Shown one piece after another: positions 4,920-11,302 of a stretch of 12,542 nt of DNA. The notes below the pieces were generated by a model. The model searched no databases, had not been told where the DNA came from, and saw nothing but the letters and a program-made list of their open reading frames with translations. Source of the stretch: JAXDBM01 sp964460245 (GTDB lineage: Bacteria; Desulfobacterota; Syntrophia; Syntrophales; Fen-1087). Each line of letters opens with the position of its first letter. Position 1 is the stretch's first letter. Location: the NCBI GenBank assembly GCA_964460245.1, contig CAYWTL010000072.1, forward strand, positions 1 through 12,542, read 5' to 3'. The translations under genes and the position numbers were made by a program.

Positions 4920-5963
4920 ATGAACCTGGAGGATTTCGGCTACCGCCTCCCCGAGGAGCTGATCGCCCAGGCGCCCTGCCGGGAGCGGTCGGGGTCGCGC
5001 ATGATGGTGGTCGAGCGCCGGACGGCTTCCGTTCGTCATGACCGCTTTGACCGACTGCCGGCCCTGCTGACGGCGGGGGACGCCCTGGTCATCAACGATT
5101 CGAAGGTCATTCCGGCCCGGCTCGCCGGAAAAAAGGAAACGGGGGGAGCGGTCGAAATCCTCCTGCTTTCCCGGGTGAGCGGCGACACCCCGCTGATGCA
5201 GACATGGGAGGTTCTGCTCAGGCCGGCGAAAAGGCTGTCCGCGGGGCAGCGCATCGGTTTCGCGGAGGGATGCGAGGCCCGGGTCCTCGAGCGCATCTCC
5301 GAAAAAAAGTGGCTGCTGGAATTCACGGTCGCGATCCCCTTCGCGCGCTTCCTGGAGCGACACGGGAAGGCCCCCCTGCCGCCCTACATCAAAAGGGGGA
5401 AGGGCGACGCGCATTCCCCGGAAGACGATATTCGGCGATACCAGACGGTTTACGCCAGGCAGCCGGGATCCGTCGCGGCGCCGACGGCGGGACTGCATTT
5501 TTCCCAGGAGGTCCTGACCGCGCTCGAAGCCCGGGGTGTCGCCGTCGTGCCGGTGACCCTCCATGTCGGTTACGGGACCTTCCTGCCGATTGAAACCGCT
5601 GCCGTCGAAGACCATGTCATGGAGGCGGAATTTTACCAAATCGGCGAGGCGGCGGCGGAACGGGTGAACCGCGCGGAACGGGTGGTCTGCGTGGGGACGA
5701 CCTCGGCGCGGGCGATCGAATCCGCCGCCGACGGGCAGGGCAGGGTGCGCCCCGCTTCGGCCTGGACGCGGCTTTACATCTATCCGGGCTACCGGTTCCG
5801 GCGCGTCGGGGCGCTCCTCACCAATTTTCATCTCCCCAGGTCGTCGCTGTTTCTGCTTGTCTGCGCCCTGGCCGGCCGGGGCCTGATGCGGAGCGCCTAC
5901 CGGCAGGCGATCGAGGAGCGCTACCGCTTTTACAGTTACGGGGACTGCATGCTGATCCTGTAG
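4920..5963 (+). CDS. queA: S-adenosylmethionine:tRNA ribosyltransferase-isomerase QueA
   Basis: This 347-residue cytoplasmic enzyme moves and rearranges the ribose of S-adenosylmethionine onto preQ1 in tRNA, making epoxyqueuosine at wobble position 34. The family motifs run in order: FGYRLPEELIAQ at the N-terminus, ALVINDSKVIPARL, PLPPYIKR, YQTVYARQPGSVAAPTAGLHFS, GYGTFLPI, VGTTSARAIES, LTNFHLPRSSLFLLVCALAG and the C-terminal YRFYSYGDCMLI. Length is normal and nothing looks broken. The GGAG ribosome site (4911-4914) lies within the last codons of the preceding microprotein gene, and the ATG comes one base after that gene's stop, which indicates coupling. The next gene, tgt, acts one step earlier in the same pathway. 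Alternative in-frame starts further upstream overlap the DUF2065 gene and are unlikely. Confidence 0.96.
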   Translation: MNLEDFGYRLPEELIAQAPCRERSGSRMMVVERRTASVRHDRFDRLPALLTAGDALVINDSKVIPARLAGKKETGGAVEILLLSRVSGDTPLMQTWEVLLRPAKRLSAGQRIGFAEGCEARVLERISEKKWLLEFTVAIPFARFLERHGKAPLPPYIKRGKGDAHSPEDDIRRYQTVYARQPGSVAAPTAGLHFSQEVLTALEARGVAVVPVTLHVGYGTFLPIETAAVEDHVMEAEFYQIGEAAAERVNRAERVVCVGTTSARAIESAADGQGRVRPASAWTRLYIYPGYRFRRVGALLTNFHLPRSSLFLLVCALAGRGLMRSAYRQAIEERYRFYSYGDCMLIL

Positions 5964-6047
5964 CATGCCCCAAAACGATGGCGCGCCCGGCGCGGATCGA
6001 CGCTTTTGCGCCTTTCCGCCGTCATTGCCGCCTCAAGGTGGGGGATC

Positions 6048-7187
6048 ATGGCTTTTGCTTTCACGGTCCTGAAACAGGACGGACAAACCGCGGCGCGGCT
6101 GGGCCGGATCCGGACGGGGCACGGCGAAGTGGACACCCCGGCGTTCATGCCCGTGGGCACGCAGGGGACCGTCAAGGCGCTCACGCCCGAAACGCTTCGG
6201 GAACTCGGGGCCGAAATGATTCTCGGCAACACCTATCACCTCTATCTCCGGCCGGGGCATGAGCTGATCCGCGGCCTGGGCGGCCTCCATGCCTTCATGA
6301 ACTGGCGCGGACCGATCCTGACGGACAGCGGCGGCTTCCAGGTGTACAGCCTCGGGGCCCTGCGAAAGGTGACCGCGGACGGCGTGCTGTTCCGGTCCCA
6401 TATCGACGGCTCCCGCCATTTCATCGGCCCGGAACTGGCGGTGCAGATCCAGGAGGCGCTCGGCGCCGACATCATGATGTGCCTGGACGAATGCACGCCC
6501 TATCCGGCATCCCGAAGCGAAGCCGAAAAATCGCTGGCCCTGACCCTGCGCTGGGCGGCCAGGTGCCGGGCGGCGCGAAGGGATGACCGCCGGGCGCTTT
6601 TCGGGATCGTCCAGGGCGGGATGCATTCGGACCTGAGGCGGACGGGCGCCGAAAAGCTGATCGAAATGGGATTCGACGGCTACGCCCTGGGCGGGCTGAG
6701 CGTCGGCGAGCCCAAGGCGGCGATGATGGAGATGGTCCGCCGGGCCGCGCCCCTTCTTCCCGCGGACGGGCCCAGGTACCTGATGGGCGTGGGCCTGCCG
6801 GAGGATATCGTGGCCTGCGTGGCCCAGGGGATCGACATGTTCGACTGCGTGATCCCGACCCGCTCGGCCAGGAACGGATTGTTATTTACAAATCGTGAAA
6901 AGGTTGTTATAAAGCACGCCCGTTACCGGGAGGATCCATCGCCTGTCGATGATCTATGCGATTGTTATACTTGCAGAAATTACTCACGGGCCTATCTCCG
7001 TCATCTGTTCATGGCCGGCGAGATCCTGGCGATGGTGCTCAACACGATCCATAATGTCCGCCATTACATGCGCCTGATGGAGCGGATTCGGGAAGCGATC
7101 CGTGAAGGCCGGTACGCCGAATTCAGCGGGCAATTTCCCGGCGCCGGGCGGGCGAGCGGTTCGGAAGCCGGCTTGCATAAAGAATAA
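6048..7187 (+). CDS. tgt: tRNA-guanine transglycosylase Tgt
   Basis: This 379-residue enzyme exchanges guanine-34 for preQ1 in tRNAs with GUN anticodons (Tyr, His, Asn, Asp), the step before QueA. The start at 6048 has AAGGTGGGGG just upstream. Visible active-site features are PAFMPVGTQGTVK (31-43), the base-binding LTDSGGFQVYSL with general acid/base D93, GIVQGG (186-191), GGLSVGE (215-221), nucleophile D266 in MFDCVIPTR, and the zinc ligands C304, C306, C309 (CDCYTC) and H335 (NTIH). The usual PTRNARNG reads PTRSARNG here, a conservative change. The stretch 6875-6993, which encodes the zinc-site region, is clearly AT-rich with codons such as TTA, ATA, AGA and CTA that are rare elsewhere in the window; it also holds a promoter. 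There are 84 bases between queA and this gene, with no feature I can support. Confidence 0.96.
   Translation: MAFAFTVLKQDGQTAARLGRIRTGHGEVDTPAFMPVGTQGTVKALTPETLRELGAEMILGNTYHLYLRPGHELIRGLGGLHAFMNWRGPILTDSGGFQVYSLGALRKVTADGVLFRSHIDGSRHFIGPELAVQIQEALGADIMMCLDECTPYPASRSEAEKSLALTLRWAARCRAARRDDRRALFGIVQGGMHSDLRRTGAEKLIEMGFDGYALGGLSVGEPKAAMMEMVRRAAPLLPADGPRYLMGVGLPEDIVACVAQGIDMFDCVIPTRSARNGLLFTNREKVVIKHARYREDPSPVDDLCDCYTCRNYSRAYLRHLFMAGEILAMVLNTIHNVRHYMRLMERIREAIREGRYAEFSGQFPGAGRASGSEAGLHKE
6885..6913 (+). promoter_or_regulatory. Strong sigma70-like promoter inside tgt, reading toward yajC-secDF
   Basis: TTTACA (6885-6890) and TATAAA (6908-6913) are separated by exactly 17 bases; each matches five of six consensus positions. 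The predicted start is near 6920, about 280 bases before the yajC ATG. The boxes lie in an AT-rich island of an otherwise GC-rich gene, so they stand out. It could supply the export genes yajC-secD-secF-DUF456-lepB independently of the operon's first promoter. Confidence 0.5.
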
Positions 7188-7198
7188 AGGAGGAGATC

Positions 7199-7528
7199 AT
7201 GTTTGCAGATATGGCCTATGCCATGGGGAGCATGGGCGGCGGAAACGAAACGGCCGGGGGAAACCTCAGTTTCATCATCATGATGGCGACCCTTTTCGGC
7301 ATTTTCTATTTCCTGCTGATCCTGCCGCAGCAGAAGAAGCAGAAGGAGCTGAAGAAAATGCTGGCCGAGCTGGCCCACGGAGACGTCGTCATGACCACGG
7401 GCGGCATAAAGGGAAAAGTCACAGCCCTGGCGGACACAGAGGTGACCCTCGAGATTGCCAAGGATGTCCGGATCAAGGTGGCCCGAAGCTTCATCGGCGC
7501 CGTGGTCGAGAAGGCCCCGAAACCATAA
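7199..7528 (+). CDS. yajC: Sec translocon accessory subunit YajC
   Basis: This 109-residue inner-membrane protein has one transmembrane helix (about residues 22-42, ending in LLILPQQKKQKE), which is the family hallmark. A basic coiled segment (44-58) and a small cytoplasmic beta domain with GDVVMTTGGIKGKV (61-74) follow. YajC joins SecD and SecF in the complex that assists SecYEG-driven export and membrane insertion; it is usually not essential. A strong AAAGGAGGAG ribosome site precedes the ATG, 11 bases after the tgt stop, and the gene is followed 19 bases later by secD. The tgt-yajC-secD-secF order is widely conserved in proteobacteria. Confidence 0.96.
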   Translation: MFADMAYAMGSMGGGNETAGGNLSFIIMMATLFGIFYFLLILPQQKKQKELKKMLAELAHGDVVMTTGGIKGKVTALADTEVTLEIAKDVRIKVARSFIGAVVEKAPKP

Positions 7529-7547
7529 AACCGCGAAGAGGTCCGTT

Positions 7548-9149
7548 ATGTTGAAGAGTATCCAATGGAGGGCTGCGCTGGCGCTGATCGTCTGTCTCGC
7601 CGGACTTTTTTTCCTCGTGCCCACCCTGACATCCGATCTTCCGGATTTCTGGAAGAAGAATCTGCCGGCGGACAGGATTCACCTGGGCCTTGACCTGCAG
7701 GGGGGCATGCATCTCGTGCTCGAGGTCAACGCGGACAAGGCCGTCGAGGCGGCGATGGAGCGAATGGCCAACGACATGAAGGAAAACCTCATGGACAAGA
7801 GGGTTCGCTTCCGGAACATCGAGCGAACGAAGGCGAACACCATCTCCCTGGAACTGGCCGACAGCGCGGCGCGGGGGGCTTTCGAAAAAATACTCAGGGA
7901 CCAGTATCCGGAACTGGACGTCCACGCCTCCCGCATCGCGGAAGGCCGCGAGACGGTAGAGCTGAAGATCAAGGACAAGCGGGCCGTCGACATCAAGAAG
8001 CTGGCGGTCGAACAGAGCCTGGAGACCATCCGCAACCGGGTGGACCAGTTCGGCATCACCGAGCCCGAAATCATTCCGCAGGGCGACGACCGCATCATCG
8101 TCCAGCTTCCCGGAATCAAGGACGCGGCCCGGGCGAAGAACCTCATCGGCAAGACGGCGCTCCTGGAGTTCAAGCTCGTCGACGAGGAGCACAGCGTCGA
8201 GGATGCCCTGAAAGGGTCGGCGCCGGAGGGAAGCATCGTGGCCTATGGGTCGACGGTCGACCGGGAGAGCGGGAGAAGGGCGAACCTGCCCTACCTGCTC
8301 AAGAGCAAGGCCCTGATGACGGGCAATGCGCTGGAGACGGCGCAGGTCAAGATCAGCGACCGCTTCGGGGAGCCCCATGTCGCCCTGAAGTTCAACAGCC
8401 AGGGGGCGAAGGATTTCGACCGGATCACCGGTGAAAACGTCAAGAAGCGCCTGGCCATCGTGCTGGACGGGGTCGTTCACTCCGCACCGGTGATCCAGGA
8501 GCGGATATCCGGCGGCGACGCCCAGATCACCGGCAGCTTCACGCTCGACGAAGCGAAGGATCTCGCCATCGTGCTCCGTGCGGGCGCCCTGCCGGCGCCG
8601 GTCGCCATTCTCGAGGAGCGGACCGTCGGGCCCTCCCTCGGACAGGACTCCATCGACCAGGGCCTCTGGTCGGTTCTGATCGGCGGTTTATTGGTGGTCG
8701 TTTTCATGATCATCTATTACAGGTGGTCCGGCGTTGTGGCGGATATCGCCCTGATTGCCAATATGGTCCTCATCCTGGGCGCTCTGGCCGCTTTTCGGGC
8801 CACGCTGACGCTGCCCGGCATAGCCGGGATCGTGCTGACAATCGGCATGGCCGTAGACGCAAATGTGCTGATTTTCGAGCGCATCCGCGAGGAACTGCGC
8901 CTGGGAAAGACCCCGCGGGCGGCCATCGAGGCCGGCTATGCCAAGGCCTTCCTGACCATTCTGGACTCCAATGTGACCACGCTGATCGCCGCGCTCTTCC
9001 TGTTCGGCTTCGGGACCGGTCCGGTGAAGGGTTTCGCGGTCACGCTCAGCATCGGCATCGTCGTCAGCATGTTCACTGCGGTCTTCGTCACGCGGATCAT
9101 CTACGATTACTTTGTTTGGGAAAGGAAAATTCAGGCGCTCAGCGTATAG
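7548..9149 (+). CDS. secD: Protein translocase subunit SecD
   Basis: SecD is a six-helix inner-membrane protein with a large periplasmic head. With SecF it uses the proton gradient to pull Sec substrates out on the periplasmic side. The 533-residue protein has TM1 at about 7-26, the D1 motif HLGLDLQGGMHLVLEV (45-60), a periplasmic P1 domain ending with ALPAPVAILEERTVGPSLG (347-365), then TM2-TM6 from about 373. TM4 carries the signature GMAVDANVLIFERIREEL (433-450), with D437 and R445 as the expected proton-path residues. Length is nearer to the short SecD forms than to the 615 residues of E. coli. The start at 7548 has GAAGAGG six bases before the ATG; an in-frame extension upstream overlaps yajC and is rejected. 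Confidence 0.97.
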   Translation: MLKSIQWRAALALIVCLAGLFFLVPTLTSDLPDFWKKNLPADRIHLGLDLQGGMHLVLEVNADKAVEAAMERMANDMKENLMDKRVRFRNIERTKANTISLELADSAARGAFEKILRDQYPELDVHASRIAEGRETVELKIKDKRAVDIKKLAVEQSLETIRNRVDQFGITEPEIIPQGDDRIIVQLPGIKDAARAKNLIGKTALLEFKLVDEEHSVEDALKGSAPEGSIVAYGSTVDRESGRRANLPYLLKSKALMTGNALETAQVKISDRFGEPHVALKFNSQGAKDFDRITGENVKKRLAIVLDGVVHSAPVIQERISGGDAQITGSFTLDEAKDLAIVLRAGALPAPVAILEERTVGPSLGQDSIDQGLWSVLIGGLLVVVFMIIYYRWSGVVADIALIANMVLILGALAAFRATLTLPGIAGIVLTIGMAVDANVLIFERIREELRLGKTPRAAIEAGYAKAFLTILDSNVTTLIAALFLFGFGTGPVKGFAVTLSIGIVVSMFTAVFVTRIIYDYFVWERKIQALSV

Positions 9150-9224
9150 ATTCGATAACGCGGATCAACTTCCGGATGATTGAAGCGGAATGCGAAAAAC
9201 GGATCATGTCTACGGGGAACAGGA

Positions 9225-10136
9225 ATGGAATTCATCAAACCGGGAATAAATTTTGATTTTGTGGGACAGATGAAACTCGCCGTGGGTTTATCCATGGCGA
9301 TGATCATCATCAGCATCGGGTCCATCATCTGGCACGGCGGCCTCAATTATGGGATCGATTTCGCGGGCGGCACGCTGGTCCAGATCAAGTTCCAGCAGGA
9401 GACGCCGGCGGACCGGATCCGAAACACTCTCAAACCCATCGGCCTGGAAAACAGCATCATTCAGCCCTTCGGGCCCAACGAGGTCGTCGTCCGGGTGGGG
9501 GAGGTGGAGCGCGCGGGCGGCGAACTTTCCCAGAAGATCAAGGAGAGCCTGGCGCAAGCCCTCGGCGAGGGCGCCTTCGAGGTGCGCCGCGTGGAGGTGG
9601 TGGGGCCCAAGGTCGGCAGGGACCTGACACGCAAGGCCATCCTGGCCATCGTCTTTTCCTGGATCGGCATGCTTGTCTACATCGCCTGGCGGTTCGAATT
9701 CCGCTATGCCGTGGGCGGTATTCTGGCGCTGGTTCATGACACGATCATCACGGTAGGCGCCATGTCCCTGCTCAACAAGGAATTCGATCTCAATATTGTT
9801 GCGGCATTGTTGACCGTCATCGGTTATTCCATCAATGACACGATCGTGGTTTTCGACCGGATTCGCGAGAATTCCAGGAAGAACATCAGACAGCCGCTCG
9901 CGCAGGTGATCAATGACAGCATCAACCAGACATTCAGCCGGACGATCCTGACATCCTTCACGGTTTTAATGGTACTCCTGACCCTGTTCTTCTTGGGTGG
10001 TTCAGTGATCCATGATTTTGCCTTCGCTCTGTTGGTGGGTTGCGTGGTGGGGGTCTATTCCACGGTTTACATGGCCAGCGCCATCGTCCTGGCCTGGGAA
10101 CGCATCAAGCCCTCCAAGATCAAGAGGAAGAAATAG
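9225..10136 (+). CDS. secF: Protein translocase subunit SecF
   Basis: This 303-residue partner of SecD has six membrane helices. TM1 is at about 17-37, followed by NYGIDFAGGTLVQIKF (41-56). The small periplasmic domain ends in RRVEVVGPKVGRDL (121-134), and TM2-TM6 follow. TM4 holds the signature GYSINDTIVVFDRIREN (200-216). It completes the SecDF-YajC complex. The ATG at 9225 gives the normal N-terminus (MEFIKPG) and follows an ACGGGGAACAGGA ribosome region; an upstream TTG (9180) would add 15 polar residues and is less likely. The 75-base gap from secD is the second longest between neighbouring genes of this operon, after the 84 bases between queA and tgt. It holds only a short frame overlapping secF and no clear hairpin. 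Confidence 0.97.
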   Translation: MEFIKPGINFDFVGQMKLAVGLSMAMIIISIGSIIWHGGLNYGIDFAGGTLVQIKFQQETPADRIRNTLKPIGLENSIIQPFGPNEVVVRVGEVERAGGELSQKIKESLAQALGEGAFEVRRVEVVGPKVGRDLTRKAILAIVFSWIGMLVYIAWRFEFRYAVGGILALVHDTIITVGAMSLLNKEFDLNIVAALLTVIGYSINDTIVVFDRIRENSRKNIRQPLAQVINDSINQTFSRTILTSFTVLMVLLTLFFLGGSVIHDFAFALLVGCVVGVYSTVYMASAIVLAWERIKPSKIKRKK

Positions 10137-10137
10137 C

Positions 10138-10650
10138 TTGTCCCCTCTGGAGACGGCCGGTCTCACGGTATTCATCCTCGTTCTGTTTCTCGGCATTTTC
10201 GTCACCGTGTTCGGCCTGCCGGGGACGGTGATCATCCTGGCCGATGTGCTCGTCTACGCGCTGGCCACCGGCTTCGAGACCATCGGATTCAAGGTGATCC
10301 TCGGCCTCACGGTCATCGCCGTCGTCGCGGAGGCGGCGGATTTCGGGCTGGGCATGATCGGGGCCGCCCGCTACGGGGCTTCGCGAAAGGGAGTCTGGGC
10401 CGCCCTGATCGGCAGTCTGGTTTGCGCGGCGATTGCCACCCCCCTTTTTACGGGAGTCGGGACGCTGCTGGGGATTTTCCTCGGCGGACTCGCCGGGGTT
10501 TTCCTGGTTGAATTCATGGAGCAGAGAAAATTGAAGCAGGCCTTCCGGGCCGGTTACGGAGCGGTGCTGGGGAAGGCCGGGGGGATCGTGATCAAGGGGC
10601 TTCTGTCCGTCCTGATGGTCATGATCACGCTGTACCAAATTTATTCATAA
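10138..10650 (+). CDS. DUF456 family membrane protein
   Basis: From a TTG start at 10138, one base after the secF stop, the protein has 170 residues. It fits DUF456: several hydrophobic segments (about 8-26, 28-45, 52-66, 88-128 as two helices, 148-168) rich in Gly and Ala. Conserved-looking pieces include FGLPGTVIILADVLVYA, a EAADFGLGMIGAARYGASRKG loop and LGIFLGGLAGVFLVEF. The function of this family is unknown. The start is inferred from AGAGGAAG about 8-10 bases upstream and from the one-base spacing; longer in-frame forms overlap secF in another frame and look like shadow translation. Its position between secF and lepB suggests co-expression with export genes, which is not proof of a role in export. 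Confidence 0.85.
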   Translation: MSPLETAGLTVFILVLFLGIFVTVFGLPGTVIILADVLVYALATGFETIGFKVILGLTVIAVVAEAADFGLGMIGAARYGASRKGVWAALIGSLVCAAIATPLFTGVGTLLGIFLGGLAGVFLVEFMEQRKLKQAFRAGYGAVLGKAGGIVIKGLLSVLMVMITLYQIYS

Positions 10651-10660
10651 GGGATCACCA

Positions 10661-11272
10661 ATGACAAAACCGAAGTCGAAATTTGTGGAATACGCGGAGG
10701 CGATCATCATTGCCATCCTGATCGCACTGTTCATTCGGACCTTCATCGTGCAGGCCTTCAAAATCCCTTCAGGCTCCATGAAGCCGACCCTGCTGATCGG
10801 CGATCACATCCTGGTGAACAAATTCATCTACGGCGTCAAGATTCCCTTCGTCCGCAAGACCATCATCTCCATCGGCGAACCCAAGCGGGAAGATGTCATC
10901 GTCTTCATCTACCCCGAGGACCGCTCCAAGGACTTCATCAAGCGCGTCATCGGCGTCGGGGGGGACACCATCGAAATCCGGAACAAGAAGATTTTTTTGA
11001 ACGGCCTGCCCTACCAGGACGGCCATGGCGTGTATGTGGACGATTTCATCCTTCCCGGGTCGATCCAGCCCCGGGACAACTTCGGCCCGTTCACCGTCCC
11101 GAAAGGCGCGGTCTTTGCGATGGGGGACAACCGGGATCAGAGCTACGACAGCCGGTTCTGGGGCGTGGTGGATTTGAAGGATGTGCTGGGGAAGGCCTTC
11201 ATGCTCTACTGGTCCTGGAACGGGGAGAATCACAGCGTCCGCTGGAGCCGGCTGGGGAATCTGGTCCGGTAG
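10661..11272 (+). CDS. lepB: Signal peptidase I
   Basis: This 203-residue membrane-bound serine protease removes signal peptides from proteins exported by Sec and Tat. One N-terminal membrane helix (about 12-30) anchors the periplasmic domain. The catalytic Ser39 is in KIPSGSMKPTLLIGDHILV and the general base Lys94 is in DFIKRVIGVGGDTIEI. Box E appears as GDNRDQSYDSRFWG. The protein is shorter than E. coli LepB (324 residues, two helices) and of the compact single-helix type common in other bacteria. The ribosome site AAGGGAT precedes the ATG, ten bases after the DUF456 stop. The binding protein and the small secreted protein in this window carry signal peptides of the type it cleaves. It is the last gene of the operon; only 30 bases separate it from the convergent transporter gene, with no clear terminator. 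Confidence 0.97.
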   Translation: MTKPKSKFVEYAEAIIIAILIALFIRTFIVQAFKIPSGSMKPTLLIGDHILVNKFIYGVKIPFVRKTIISIGEPKREDVIVFIYPEDRSKDFIKRVIGVGGDTIEIRNKKIFLNGLPYQDGHGVYVDDFILPGSIQPRDNFGPFTVPKGAVFAMGDNRDQSYDSRFWGVVDLKDVLGKAFMLYWSWNGENHSVRWSRLGNLVR

Positions 11273-11302
11273 ACCGGGGGCGCGCGGCCGGCTGCGGGAC
11301 GC

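Noticed and set aside
4824..5966. 380-codon minus-strand frame opposite queA
   Set aside because: Shadow frame; queA on the plus strand has every family motif, and the minus product is Arg/Pro/Gly-rich without similarity I can recognise.
5964..6047. Hairpin or small gene between queA and tgt
   Set aside because: Only a 5-bp GGCGC/GCGCC pairing around a 14-base loop and no T-run; no coding frame with a ribosome site other than tgt itself.
7491..8480. 329-codon minus-strand frame opposite secD
   Set aside because: Shadow frame from high GC at third positions of secD; no ribosome site or domain.
9176..9256. 26-codon frame between secD and secF as a possible export-sensing leader peptide (SecM/VemP idea)
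   Set aside because: It has no ribosome site, no hydrophobic export signal and no arrest-like motif, and it overlaps the secF start in another frame.
11273..11302. Possible bidirectional terminator between lepB and the NRAMP gene
   Set aside because: The 30 bases are GC-rich with GGCCGGC-type palindromes, but I find no stable stem followed by a T-run in either direction.
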